Origin: Phaeodactylibacter xiamenensis
Lineage (GTDB): Bacteria; Bacteroidota; Bacteroidia; Chitinophagales; Saprospiraceae
Direction of reading: 5' to 3'
Length of the DNA: 64,000 nucleotides
Assembly (NCBI RefSeq): GCF_000759025.1
Contig: NZ_JPOS01000084.1
Coordinates: 124,001 to 188,000, forward strand
The notes below the pieces were generated by a model. The model was given only the letters and a program-made list of their open reading frames with translations, ran no database searches and was not told the DNA's origin. Below, in pieces: positions 18,843 through 27,920 of the stretch (its first letter is position 1; each line of letters opens with the position of its first letter). The translations under genes and the position numbers were made by a program.

Positions 18843-21032
18843 ATGAAGCATCGCCTTCTTGTTTTCCTGCTGATTTCGGTGAGCACTCTGGCTCTCCCCG
18901 GAAGTGCACTCGCACAGGACAGCCATGACTACCTGACGGAGCGGTATGATCAGCTCCATTACTCAGAAAAACAGGCCTACTACAAGGAACTGGCCCCCAT
19001 GTCAGTAGGTGCGGTTTATCTGCCCCGGCCCGGGGAGGGCGAGGAAGAGCTACGCTGGCATTTCCGCACTATGAAGGAGCTCGGTTTTACCAGCACCAAG
19101 CAACTGTTCCCGCCCAATGGCATGACTTTCGAGGAAGCCGCTCTGATTGCACTGGAGGAAGGTATCAGCCCCTGGTGGTACGGTGAAGCCGGTTGGGCAC
19201 CGATTACCCCGGAAGTCCTGAAAGCTGCGGAGCTGCCTGCCAATATGAGCATTAAGGAAGCCCGGGAGCACCCTAAGATGAAGGCTTATCAAACGGAAGT
19301 CCTCCGGAAACGTATTCTCCGGCGGCAGGAACTGGTCAAAGCTACCGGACAGCATGAGCCCGACCCCATCCCCCATCCCAATACTGGCGGCGTAGGGCAT
19401 AAGCTACCCGACGAAATCAAACCGGTCTTTCTGGACTGGGTCCGAAAGCAGTACGGCAGCATTGACAGCCTCAACTACGCTTACAATATGCACCATGTAC
19501 TGCTGGCGCCCGGTGGGAGGCCCTTTACATCCTGGGCCGACTTCAACGAGCGTTGGGAACAGATTCCGAATAAGGAGTACCGCCACCTGCGCGACATTTT
19601 CCGCTTCAAAGCCGATATGCGCCTGAAATGGACGCAGGAAAATAAAATTGACCGCCACAACGCGTTCGATCCTGTGCCTCCTTACCGGGCCGGAGGCGAA
19701 ATGGGCATGTTTCTGCCCTTTTCCTGGCGGGGCGTCGATATGGAAGGCATTGCGGAGCTGATGACCCCCAACGGCTCTTTGTACCCTTCCATCCACCTGG
19801 CCTGGCATTTCGATGAGGTACAGCATGAGATCACCCGCCCCGTTTACATGCAAGCCGCCCTCACCAACGATTACTTCAAAGGCGGCTGGTCGGCTACCTG
19901 GGAGTCTACCGGTGGCCCGCAGCAGTTCAGTGGCGGCAAAGGTGGCAATGGCTTTACCGTGGACGAAGGTATCATCACACAGCTCATGCTCACCTATCTG
20001 GCAGCTGGCTACAAGGGGTTTGGGCTATGGTCATGGAGCATGCGCACCGCTGGATGGGAAGCCGGGGAATACGCTCTGCTTGACCGCCACAATAAAGTAA
20101 CCGAAAAGGCCATCCGCGCTGGTGCCATAGGCAAAGCCGCTCAAAAGTACCGTGATGAAGTCTGGCAGGGCCACAAGGAGCCTTTTGTTGGAGTGTACAC
20201 CGACTGGGAAAACGAAGCTTACTGGGCAGCGATGTCCATACAGGGCAGAGATATCTTTAAGCAACTCCCGATTGATGCCCGCACCGGAGTAAGCCGGGCA
20301 CTCATCAACCATAATGTGCCTTACGAATATGTAACCCCCTCAGACCTCCGCAAAGGGCTGGCCGGGCGCTACCGGGTCATCTATCTGCCGTTTGTCATCG
20401 CTATTGACCCGGAAATCATCGGTATCCTTACCGAATATGTGGAAAACGGAGGGCGGGTAGTCATAGACATGCCCTCTGCCTGGTATGATGAGAATGGTGC
20501 CCTGCTCTACTCAGACAAAGGCACCCCCTTTGAAAAGCTGTTTGGCGTAACCATAAATGATTATCAATACGCTGGTATCAATATGGACTACCGGCTGGAA
20601 GGACAACCTCTGCACGGCTTTACCCTAGATATGACGCCGACTTCCGCTGAGGTGGTGGAGCGCTATCATTCCGGCGACCCGGCTATCACCGAAAACAAGC
20701 TGGGCAAAGGCACCGCAGTCATTCTCGGATTCCAAGCCTCCATGGATTGCTTTAAGCCGGGCCAAGCGGCAGCAGAAGAGCGGCTAATCAGGCATACCCT
20801 TGCTGATTACCAGCCATTCTACCGGTGTGAAGGCGCAATTGTCTACCGTATGGCATCGCCGGAAGCAGACCATTATTTCCTCCTCAACGATGGAGAAGCG
20901 AAACAGGTCGAACTGGACTTCGACTACAAGTACCGGAACGCTACCGATGCCATTACCGGCGAATCCCTTAAATTAGGAGCACCGATAGAACTGGAATGCT
21001 ACAGTGGCCGCTGGCTGCGCTTTGAAAAATAA
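18843..21032 (+). CDS. Secreted GH42-like beta-galactosidase-fold glycoside hydrolase
   Basis: 729 residues with a signal peptide (MKHRLLVFLLISVSTLALPGSALAQ). The first 430 residues form a GH-A barrel. The LDWVRKQYGSIDSLNYAYN segment matches the GH42 pattern (FRxWLxxKYGsLdxLNxAW). WESTGGPQQFSGG places a Glu (E354) where the GH42 nucleophile lies. A beta-galactosidase trimerisation-type domain with a glutamine-amidotransferase-like fold follows (RVIYLPFVIAIDPEIIGILTEYV, GRVVIDM), then a small beta-sandwich end. Where GH42 enzymes have the acid/base in an NE pair just before the FRxWL segment, this protein has N180-T181. It may therefore use another residue, belong to a divergent subfamily or be inactive on normal galactosides. 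The sulfatase follows 6 bases downstream, so the two are probably co-transcribed. Confidence 0.8.
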   Translation: MKHRLLVFLLISVSTLALPGSALAQDSHDYLTERYDQLHYSEKQAYYKELAPMSVGAVYLPRPGEGEEELRWHFRTMKELGFTSTKQLFPPNGMTFEEAALIALEEGISPWWYGEAGWAPITPEVLKAAELPANMSIKEAREHPKMKAYQTEVLRKRILRRQELVKATGQHEPDPIPHPNTGGVGHKLPDEIKPVFLDWVRKQYGSIDSLNYAYNMHHVLLAPGGRPFTSWADFNERWEQIPNKEYRHLRDIFRFKADMRLKWTQENKIDRHNAFDPVPPYRAGGEMGMFLPFSWRGVDMEGIAELMTPNGSLYPSIHLAWHFDEVQHEITRPVYMQAALTNDYFKGGWSATWESTGGPQQFSGGKGGNGFTVDEGIITQLMLTYLAAGYKGFGLWSWSMRTAGWEAGEYALLDRHNKVTEKAIRAGAIGKAAQKYRDEVWQGHKEPFVGVYTDWENEAYWAAMSIQGRDIFKQLPIDARTGVSRALINHNVPYEYVTPSDLRKGLAGRYRVIYLPFVIAIDPEIIGILTEYVENGGRVVIDMPSAWYDENGALLYSDKGTPFEKLFGVTINDYQYAGINMDYRLEGQPLHGFTLDMTPTSAEVVERYHSGDPAITENKLGKGTAVILGFQASMDCFKPGQAAAEERLIRHTLADYQPFYRCEGAIVYRMASPEADHYFLLNDGEAKQVELDFDYKYRNATDAITGESLKLGAPIELECYSGRWLRFEK

Positions 21033-21038
21033 ACCTGT

Positions 21039-22832
21039 ATGAAGTATCTGATCTTTTTCGTTGTGCCCGCCTTGCTTTTGGCCGGCTTTACCCTTCGCCC
21101 TGAACCGAAAGCAGGCACGCCCGAACGGCCCAATATCATCCTCATCCTCACCGATGATCAGGGGCATGGTGACCTGGACTATCACGGCAACCCATTGATT
21201 CACACACCGGTGCTTGATAGCCTGGCCCGGCACAGTGTACGACTGACTGAGTTCTACGTCTCGCCAGTCTGTGCCCCTACCCGGGCCAGCCTTATGACCG
21301 GGCGATATGGGCTACGTACCGGAGTTTATGATACCTACGCCGGGGGCGCAACGATGGCAGCAGAGGAGCAAACCATCGCCGAACTACTCAAAACGGCCGG
21401 GTACCGCACCGGTGTTTTTGGAAAATGGCACCTCGGAGACAACTATCCCTACCGGCCCAACGATCAGGGATTTGATGAGGCCCTGGTGCATGCTGCCGGA
21501 GGGCTGGAGCAACCCGGTGACCGCTACGAAAACTTCAGCCGGAAAGGGCAGAGCTACTTTGACCCCCTGCTGGAGCATAACGGGAAAGTGGTACAGGGGG
21601 AAGGCTACTGCTCCGATGTTTTTACGGATGCGGCGATTGACTTTCTCCAAACCGGGGGCGATCAGCCTTTTTTTCTTTATCTGGCGTTCAATGCGCCCCA
21701 TACGCCGCTGGAAGTGCCGGAGGAAGCCTACGAACGCTACCGGGACATGCCCTATCCTTTCGACACCTTCGCCATTCAGGGGTCCAATGAGTTTGAGCGG
21801 ATGAAGCCGAAGGATATTGAAGCGGCCCGCAAGGTCTATGCCATGGTGTCCAATATCGATGAAAATGTAGGCCGGCTACAACAAGCGCTAAAGAGTGCCG
21901 GTGTAGCCGACAACACCCTCCTCATTTTCCTGACGGACAACGGGCCACAGCAAATCCGCTACAAATCTGGCTTTTACGGGCGCAAGGGATCGGTGTACGA
22001 AGGGGGCATACGGGTGCCTTCCTTCTGGCACTTTCCAAAGAAATTCGGTAATCCACGTGACGTACCGGGTATTGCCGCCCATATAGACGCCCTCCCCACC
22101 CTGGCTGAACTCACGGGCACTACGCCAGAAGCGACTTTGGATGGCCGGAGTTTTCTGCCCGCCCTTACCGGCGAGGTGGCAACTGTAGCCGGGGGTCGCA
22201 CCCTGTTTTTCCAGTGGCAGCGGGGTTATCCGAGGGGATTTCATAATATGGCCGTACGGACAGATTCCTTTAAGTTAGTGGGTAAGTACAGGTTTGAAAA
22301 GGCGCCGGATGATTTTGAGCTGTTTGATCTGCGAACAGACCCTTTCGAAACCAAGGATCTAAGTGAGCAATATCCCGAGGTCGTTCAGCAACTGTCCGAA
22401 CGCTTCCTGGACTGGCAGGCAGAAATGAAAGTAGCTCCCGCCCTGCTCAGAGATCACCCTGTAGCCTTACATACTCCTGAGGGCTACCCCGTACGCCTCA
22501 ACCGAAACGACTGGAAAGGCCCCGCCACCAAACAGTGGAGCAGCCCGGAGGCTCATGGGTATTGGACGGTGGAGGTACCGGAGGCCGGAAGCTACGACTT
22601 TGAGCTGTTCTTCCATGAAGGCCTGCCCGGGCATGGAAGCCTTAACCTTAAAGTGGGGACGGAGCAACGGGATGTAACTATTCGGGACAGTATCACCCGG
22701 CATTTTCATTTTGATGATGTCCCGCTTCAGCCCGGGCAATACCGGCTTGACGCCTGGTTTCATTGCTTTTGGCCAAAGGAAAGTGTGGGTACATACGGCC
22801 CTTATGATGTGACGGTTAAAGCACAAGATTAG
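21039..22832 (+). CDS. Secreted S1-family sulfatase
   Basis: 597 residues with a hydrophobic signal segment (MKYLIFFVVPALLLAGFTL). The calcium-binding Asp pair lies in LILTDDQGHGD (D39, D40). The formylglycine signature CAPTRASLMTGR begins at C78, a Cys-type sulfatase needing a formylglycine-generating or anaerobic sulfatase-maturating enzyme, neither of which is in this window. FGKWHLG and FLTDNGPQ supply further active-site residues. The catalytic domain runs to about residue 470 and a C-terminal beta-rich extension of about 120 residues follows. It lies 6 bases behind the GH42-like gene. The pair would remove sulfate and cleave a sulfated galactan-like glycan, an inference from families only. 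Confidence 0.9.
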   Translation: MKYLIFFVVPALLLAGFTLRPEPKAGTPERPNIILILTDDQGHGDLDYHGNPLIHTPVLDSLARHSVRLTEFYVSPVCAPTRASLMTGRYGLRTGVYDTYAGGATMAAEEQTIAELLKTAGYRTGVFGKWHLGDNYPYRPNDQGFDEALVHAAGGLEQPGDRYENFSRKGQSYFDPLLEHNGKVVQGEGYCSDVFTDAAIDFLQTGGDQPFFLYLAFNAPHTPLEVPEEAYERYRDMPYPFDTFAIQGSNEFERMKPKDIEAARKVYAMVSNIDENVGRLQQALKSAGVADNTLLIFLTDNGPQQIRYKSGFYGRKGSVYEGGIRVPSFWHFPKKFGNPRDVPGIAAHIDALPTLAELTGTTPEATLDGRSFLPALTGEVATVAGGRTLFFQWQRGYPRGFHNMAVRTDSFKLVGKYRFEKAPDDFELFDLRTDPFETKDLSEQYPEVVQQLSERFLDWQAEMKVAPALLRDHPVALHTPEGYPVRLNRNDWKGPATKQWSSPEAHGYWTVEVPEAGSYDFELFFHEGLPGHGSLNLKVGTEQRDVTIRDSITRHFHFDDVPLQPGQYRLDAWFHCFWPKESVGTYGPYDVTVKAQD

Positions 22833-22847
22833 CAAAAACCACGCTTT

Positions 22848-23463
22848 TTAATTCTTATGCTTCTTTTTAGGCACCTTCTGAACCATCACCCCTAAATTAA
22901 TGGTAAGGCACTCTATCCGGTAGCTCCAGGGACGAATATCTCCTCCACTATGTGGTGGGTCGTCTACAGGCATAACCATCAAAATAGTCGCTCTGCGCAT
23001 ACTGGAAGCCCAGACTAAACCACTGATTAAAGCAATACTTCATGCCATAGCGAAAATAAGAAAATGAGGAAGGCAGTTCGTAAGTAAAATTTAGTTCAGG
23101 ACCATCAGTACCAATACCTGCACTACCTAAGTACCCTTTGCCTCCAAATGCATACCATTTACCCAGGCGCAGTTGAGATTGTATCCCCCAACCATCACCT
23201 ACACCATGGGAACGACCAATATTCTGAGACGAAAACCCGGGAACCCGCTCCACTCCAAGATAAATATGTGGCGTTATTCTGTAGCCTACCGCTAGATTTC
23301 CCATCCAGTTCGTCATTTCAACTCTGAGCCACCCAAAACTGAGTTCTCCATAAATACGCTCTGTAAAGGGCCTTCGCTCGCTTTTTTCATCGCTTTGGGC
23401 ATGAAGAAAATTCAGGGACGTGGCCAAAATAGCAGCACCTATCATTAGCCGCTTTGTTTTCAT
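22848..23463 (-). pseudogene. Frameshifted outer-membrane-barrel-like gene, copy 1
   Basis: Read from the ATG at 23463: signal peptide (MKTKRLMIGAAILATSLNFLHA), then beta-rich segments such as YGELSFGWLRVEMTNW and LAVGYRITPHIYLGVE. The first frame ends at 22948 just after QYAQSDYFDGYA. One base later in phase a second frame continues PVDDPPHSGGDIRPWSYR, then ECLTINLGVMVQKVPKK, and stops at 22848-22850. That tail matches the end of the paralogue at 23539-23971 (RFLRWEGPVRSIALTFGFMLQ), so the two frames are one gene with a one-base insertion near 22985. Either a real frameshift or a base error in the assembly explains it. Function unknown; probably a small outer-membrane beta-barrel. Confidence 0.65.
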
Positions 23464-23538
23464 GGTTCTTACTTATAGAGGGTTCAAAAAATAGCATTGC
23501 CTATCAGTTATTGTTGACCTTTATAATGGTTTCTTTAC

Positions 23539-23971
23539 TTAATCGGGAGGACTTTGCAACATGAAACCAAATGTAAGCGCTATCGACCGTACCGGACCTT
23601 CCCACCTTAGAAACCTTGGCTTGCCCGGCGCTGGAAAATCGCTAATGTAGCCATTAAAGGAACTGCTTTGTGCATATTGACAGCCCACACAGAGCAGCCC
23701 CCAACCGCCTAAAGCGGATCCACTTTGTATTGAACCTCTGGCTCCAAAGCCAGTAAATTCTGCCCCGAGGTAATGATGAGGCGTAATTTTCAAACCGATA
23801 CTTAGACATATACACATAGTTGATTAAATCTACCGAGAAAAAGCCAACATTCCCCTCTAAGTAAAAATAATCGTAAAACGGGCGGGATGCCGCTGCTGAA
23901 TCCTTCTGGGCATTCGATAAAGTAGTGCTTCCAAAGGCCAGGAAAGCAATCAATAGCAATCTTGTTTTCAT
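23539..23971 (-). pseudogene. Frameshifted outer-membrane-barrel-like gene, copy 2
   Basis: From the ATG at 23971 the product begins MKTRLLLIAFLAFGSTTLSN (signal peptide), then YLEGNVGFFSVDLINYVYM. At about 23805-23817 the frame breaks; the continuation in another phase reads LSIGLKITPHHYLGAEFTG and ends SIALTFGFMLQSPPD at 23539. Joined, it aligns with copy 1 (VEMTNW...YRITPHIYLGVE...QYAQS). The two genes are tandem duplicates on the same strand, each with a frameshift at a different place. Function unknown; small outer-membrane beta-barrel by pattern. Confidence 0.65.
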
Positions 23972-23998
23972 TATCTGGGGTTTTGTCATTCAATATAT

Positions 23999-24736
23999 CT
24001 ATACCTGCAATAACCCGTACAGCAAGGCCGCAAAAGCACCGCCGGCCAGCGGCCCCACGATAGGTATCCACGCATAATTCCAGTTGCTGCTGCCTTTGTC
24101 CTGTATGGGCAGGAGCGCATGTGCGATACGTGGCCCTAAGTCACGCGCCGGGTTGATGGCATAGCCGGTGGTGCCCCCCAGGCTGAGGCCAATGGCTAAA
24201 ACCACAAGGCTAACGGGCAATGCCCCCAGAGAACCTAGTCCAACCGGACGGCTTGGGTCACCTACCGGAATGTTGGGCCCGGTGAGAAAAAATACGGCAA
24301 TCAGAAGCACAAATGTGCCGATGATTTCTGAAAAAAGGTTCGCACCGTTATGGCGGATTTGCGGTATGGTGCTAAACGTGGCCAGCTTGAGTACGGGGTC
24401 CTTTGTAGTGCGGTAATGCTGAATATAAGTCAGCCACACACAACTTGCACCCGCAGCAGCCCCAAGTACCTGCGCCAGCACATAGCCCCCAACCTTCGAC
24501 CAGGCAAACTTACCACCAACTGCCAAAGCAACGGTCACCGCCGGATTGATGTGCGCACCGCTGTAATCCTGCGCCACCAGGACGCCCACAAAGACCGCCA
24601 TTGCCCAGCCCACCGTGATGACAATCCATCCCCCGCTATGCCCTTTCGTGTCCTGGAGCACAACGTTGGCGACCACGCCATTGCCCAGTAAAATGAGCAA
24701 AAAAGTACCAATGAATTCTGCGATAAACGGCGTCAT
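23999..24736 (-). CDS. MIP-family channel, aquaglyceroporin type (GlpF-like)
   Basis: 245 residues from the ATG at 24736, where the first membrane helix begins properly (MTPFIAEFIGTFLLILLGNG); the ATG at 24793 would add 19 unlikely residues. Both NPA boxes are present, GAHINPAVTVAL and GYAINPARDLGPR. The Asp after the second NPAR is typical of glycerol-conducting channels, as in GlpF. Six membrane segments and two half-helices can be traced. It would carry glycerol, water or small neutral solutes across the inner membrane. No glycerol kinase gene is next to it. It is the one intact gene in a patch of decayed genes. Confidence 0.9.
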   Translation of the reverse strand: MTPFIAEFIGTFLLILLGNGVVANVVLQDTKGHSGGWIVITVGWAMAVFVGVLVAQDYSGAHINPAVTVALAVGGKFAWSKVGGYVLAQVLGAAAGASCVWLTYIQHYRTTKDPVLKLATFSTIPQIRHNGANLFSEIIGTFVLLIAVFFLTGPNIPVGDPSRPVGLGSLGALPVSLVVLAIGLSLGGTTGYAINPARDLGPRIAHALLPIQDKGSSNWNYAWIPIVGPLAGGAFAALLYGLLQV

Positions 24737-24969
24737 AGGTGCTGGTTTTTGCAGGAAAGATATAAAATATTGGTTGTTTAACGGACTGATCATTACAGGT
24801 AGTTGTGGAAACCTTCCTTTCTTTAGACTAAGAATATGTTTACATCATTTCGGGACTAATATCCTGATCTATGCTCCGGAGTACTGTTTGTTTTCTGCCC
24901 GAAACCGTAGACCATCGCAAACCATCAAGAACGGCCCTACAAAAAACGGGCGGCGCAGTTTGTGCTTTA

Positions 24970-25130
24970 TATAGTTCTCCAAGGCGAGATTAATGCATTT
25001 TGACTTGCTCTTTTTTCCGCTCGCTGCGTTGAAAAGCCTCGCCGTCCGTACGGATGCCTGCGTTTTTCGCCTTGCGAGCGAAAAAAATACCTGCGTCAAC
25101 TTTGCACAAATCCTGCCTTGGAGAACTATA
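24970..25130. repeat. 161-bp palindromic MITE-like element
   Basis: The ends are a perfect 16-base inverted repeat, TATAGTTCTCCAAGGC at 24970-24985 and its complement at 25115-25130. Further in, the arms stay roughly complementary: TGCA..TTGAC and CGCTCGC on the left, GCGAGCG and GTCAA..TGCA on the right. The whole unit can therefore fold into one long hairpin. It encodes no protein. It fills most of the 406-base gap between the aquaporin gene and the sulfatase pseudogene. The flanks suggest insertion at a TA-rich site but no clear target duplication is visible. Confidence 0.65.
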
Positions 25131-25142
25131 AAATGAACTACC

Positions 25143-25576
25143 ATGAAAATTAAAAGGACCCTTTTCTTTCTGACTCCTTATGGTGGTTTATCCCCGGACA
25201 AGCCCAAAATCCGGGTTCTACTCCTCCAAATGTCATCTTCATCTACGCCGATGACCTCGGCTACGGCGACCTTAGCTGCTACGGCGCGGACTCCATTCAC
25301 ACGCCTCACCTGGATCAGATGGCGGCAGAAGGCATAAAATTCACCAATTTCTATGTGACATCTCCGGTCTGTTCTCCTTCCCGTACGGCCCGGCTGACGG
25401 GCCGCTATCAGGTGCGTTCCGGCGTTACCCGGGTGTTTTTCCCCAATAGTCTTCAGGGCATCGATAGTACCGAATACACGATGGCGGAGTTATTCAAATA
25501 GGCTGGCTATGCAACAGGCATCATTGGCAAATGGCATTTGAGCGCCAAACCCAACCGGTACCTGAACCTAAATTAA
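25143..25576 (+). pseudogene. Truncated and mutated S1 sulfatase
   Basis: The N-terminal quarter of a Cys-type sulfatase survives: PPNVIFIYADDLGYGDLSCY, the formylglycine signature CSPSRTARLTGR, and GIIGKWHLSAKP. Three lesions are visible. A frameshift in the signal peptide at about 25170 separates MKIKRTLFFL from SLWWFIPGQA. An in-frame TAG at 25499-25501 sits where MAELFK should continue into AGYATG. The gene then ends at 25574-25576 with some 300 or more codons missing. It is not simply a copy of the intact sulfatase at 21039, as the motif residues differ. It starts 12 bases after the MITE-like element. Confidence 0.8.
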
Positions 25577-25601
25577 AGGCTGTACCCTTTGATGACCCCC
25601 G

Positions 25602-25632
25602 AAAAAATAACCCGGGCGAGTAACCCGGGTTA
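25602..25632 (-). terminator. Intrinsic terminator of the YkuK-like gene
   Basis: Perfect nine-base stem TAACCCGGG / CCCGGGTTA with a 7-base loop, followed on the minus strand by ATTTTTTC. It lies directly after the stop at 25635. Confidence 0.88.
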
Positions 25633-25634
25633 GA

Positions 25635-26105
25635 TTATACGACTTTGTCGGCGCAGGAAGAACTGGCAAAAGCATTAGGTTTTGCTTTGAACACAAAGCC
25701 CATGCTCAGGATGTAGCCCATCGCCTCCTTGAGTGCTACATTGGACTGGAACTCCGGGTCGGTATTTATGTCGGCATGGACTTCCAGTTCTACGTTGTGC
25801 TTGTCCAGCAAGTCACAAAGGCTGTAGGCCACTTCTACCGACTTGGCTACCTCAGTGATCATCCGCTCGCGCAGCCCCATACCGGCCCGCTCCCGCGTAT
25901 TGTGAATGAACATAAAGCCGCCTTTCTTTTCGCGCAGAAAAACGATGACGCTCGCAAACTCAATGTGCGTACCCCGCACCTGAGAATCGGAACCAATGCA
26001 GACCTTCAGGCGGTGCCCGGCAGCTTTTTCCCGAAGAATCGTTTTCTCTACAGCTTCTTTAATGGGCAACTCAATTCTTTCGCCGTTAAGTTTTCGCCAT
26101 TTCAT
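25635..26105 (-). CDS. YkuK-family (DUF458) RNase H-like protein
   Basis: 156 residues from the ATG at 26105 (MKWRKLNGERIELPI); the ATG at 26135 would add ten residues not seen in the family. The acidic motif CIGSDSQVRG, the central INTDPEFQSN and ALKEAMGYILSMGF are the family signature. Members are predicted RNase H-fold proteins linked to sporulation or stationary phase in Firmicutes and of unknown role in Bacteroidota. The Asp in GSDSQ and those in HADIN could bind metal, but nuclease activity is unproven. Single gene with its own strong terminator. Confidence 0.85.
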   Translation of the reverse strand: MKWRKLNGERIELPIKEAVEKTILREKAAGHRLKVCIGSDSQVRGTHIEFASVIVFLREKKGGFMFIHNTRERAGMGLRERMITEVAKSVEVAYSLCDLLDKHNVELEVHADINTDPEFQSNVALKEAMGYILSMGFVFKAKPNAFASSSCADKVV

Positions 26106-26435
26106 GAATAGGATGGATTTTTGACTAAAATACAAATTCCCCAGACCACACAGTGTATGGTCTTTGAAAAATAAAACAGAATTAATATTGGATTAACAAC
26201 CATCCTAACATTAAAATAAAAGGTGAGGGTTCCCGCCAACGGACTTTTTTACTGAACTTTTATTTGAAATGTAAAAAATTTTAGCCCAAAAACACCCTAA
26301 ATCACTCTTTTTCAAATACTTGTAGCTTTGTCTGTAGGTTGTAAAAAATTTCCCATACCGAAAAACACTTGAAAACCCGGCTCTACTCCATCCTGCTTTA
26401 CGATAACAAAACCGGGGCAATGCTGTTAAATCACT
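26106..26435. other. Divergent intergenic region
   Basis: 330 bases between the YkuK-like gene and the photolyase gene, AT-rich. It holds a TAGCTTTG box at 26323-26330 on the plus strand, a perfect TAnnTTTG -7 element 106 bases before the GTG start of the photolyase gene. No convincing -33 TTTG is present at the usual distance. I see no coding or structured RNA in it. Confidence 0.45.
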
Positions 26436-27917
26436 GTGAATTTCGAAAGACCCGAAATAGACATTGTCTGGCTGAAGCGCGACTTGCGCCTTCACGATCA
26501 TCCGCCTTTGGAAGCAGCTGCAAAAGGTGGGCGGCCCTTGTTATTACTCTATTGTTTTGAGCCCGGTTTGCTGCGGCATGCCGACTACAGCGACCGGCAC
26601 TGGCGCTTCGTCTGGCAGTCTCTGCAGTGTATGGCATCCCGCTTGCCCGGCACTCTGCTTATCGCGCACCGGGAAGTACTACCGTTGTTCCAGGATTTGT
26701 GCACCTATTATCAGGTTCGTAACATTTACAGTCATGAGGAAATCGGTGTAAAAGCTACTTTTGACCGGGATATTGCCTGTGCCAAATGGTTCAAAGAACT
26801 GGGTATCAACTGGCAGGAGGTTCCATTTTCAGGTGTGCAAAGAGGGCGCCCCAACCGGGAGGGGTGGCGGGAACAGTGGTATGACTACATTGAGTCTCCG
26901 GTACCTTCCTTTCCGGCCGATAAGCTCCGTTTGATTGAGCTTCCGGAAGCTTTACAAAAGATGCTCGCTGGTCCGCCCCTCCCCAAAGCGTACCAGGAGC
27001 CTGACGCCACTTTTCAGCCCGGTGGCGAGCGCAATGCGTGGCGGTATCTGCGTAGTTTTTTTAAAGGTGAAAGGATCAACGGCTACTCCCGTATGATTTC
27101 CAAGCCATTGGCCAGCCGCCGGTCCTGCAGCCGGATTTCCCCCTATCTGGCGTGGGGCAACATCAGTCTGCGGCAAGCATATCAGTACAGCTGGCAGCAT
27201 CGGCATTTGGTGACGGATAAGCGCGACCTCAACAACTTCCTGTCCCGCCTGCGCTGGCGCGACCATTTTATACAGAAATTTGAAAGCGAGTGCCGAATAG
27301 AGTTTGAAAATTTCAACCCCGCCTTTAACCACCTGCGCACCGAAACAGATGAAGCATTGGTAGAAGCCTGGAAGACCGGGCAGACAGGCTTCCCACTGGT
27401 AGATGCCGCAATGCGCTGTGTGAACGCCACCGGCTATATCAACTTCCGGATGCGGGCCATGCTGGTTTCCTTCCTTACGCACACGCTGTGGCAGCCCTGG
27501 CAGGCAGGAGCGCATCATCTGGCCAGGCAATTCCTGGACTTTGAGCCGGGCATCCACTACCCTCAATTCCAGATGCAGGCCAGCACGACGGGCATTCATA
27601 CCATCCGGGTTTATAATCCGGTATTTAACTCCCGGAAACATGATCCCCACGGAGACTTTATCCGGCAGTGGGTACCAGAGCTGGCCAGGCTGCCCGATGA
27701 TTACATTCATGCGCCATGGGAAATCCCCCCACTTGAGCTACAGTTTATTGGTTTTGAGCTGGGGAAGGACTATCCCAATCCGATTGTGGACCTAAAAAAA
27801 GCCATGCGCTATGCCAGCGATCAGCTCTGGGGGCTTAAGGACAGTCAAACTGCCCGGAAAGAGGGTGCCCGCATCAAAGCAAGGCATGTGAACCCGGGAG
27901 AGCGGCGGCAGGAATAA
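26436..27917 (+). CDS. Photolyase/cryptochrome-family flavoprotein
   Basis: 493 residues from a GTG; no in-frame ATG exists near the start. The N-terminal photolyase domain opens [19 protein letters not shown] (antenna-binding Rossmann fold). The FAD domain has [41 protein letters not shown] and [13 protein letters not shown], then the [15 protein letters not shown] stretch of the flavin pocket. This is the pattern of class I CPD photolyases and related cryptochromes. The usual NRxRM is FRMRAM here and the ASTG region reads [11 protein letters not shown], so it is a divergent subgroup. It either repairs UV dimers using light or senses blue light. It is convergent with the UbiA gene, 3 bases apart. 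Confidence 0.85.
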   Translation: MNFERPEIDIVWLKRDLRLHDHPPLEAAAKGGRPLLLLYCFEPGLLRHADYSDRHWRFVWQSLQCMASRLPGTLLIAHREVLPLFQDLCTYYQVRNIYSHEEIGVKATFDRDIACAKWFKELGINWQEVPFSGVQRGRPNREGWREQWYDYIESPVPSFPADKLRLIELPEALQKMLAGPPLPKAYQEPDATFQPGGERNAWRYLRSFFKGERINGYSRMISKPLASRRSCSRISPYLAWGNISLRQAYQYSWQHRHLVTDKRDLNNFLSRLRWRDHFIQKFESECRIEFENFNPAFNHLRTETDEALVEAWKTGQTGFPLVDAAMRCVNATGYINFRMRAMLVSFLTHTLWQPWQAGAHHLARQFLDFEPGIHYPQFQMQASTTGIHTIRVYNPVFNSRKHDPHGDFIRQWVPELARLPDDYIHAPWEIPPLELQFIGFELGKDYPNPIVDLKKAMRYASDQLWGLKDSQTARKEGARIKARHVNPGERRQE

Positions 27918-27920
27918 ATA

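Noticed and set aside
24869-25144. A 91-codon open frame crossing the palindromic element
   Set aside because: It is explained by the MITE-like repeat; repeated short frames across such palindromes are commonly misannotated as hypothetical proteins.
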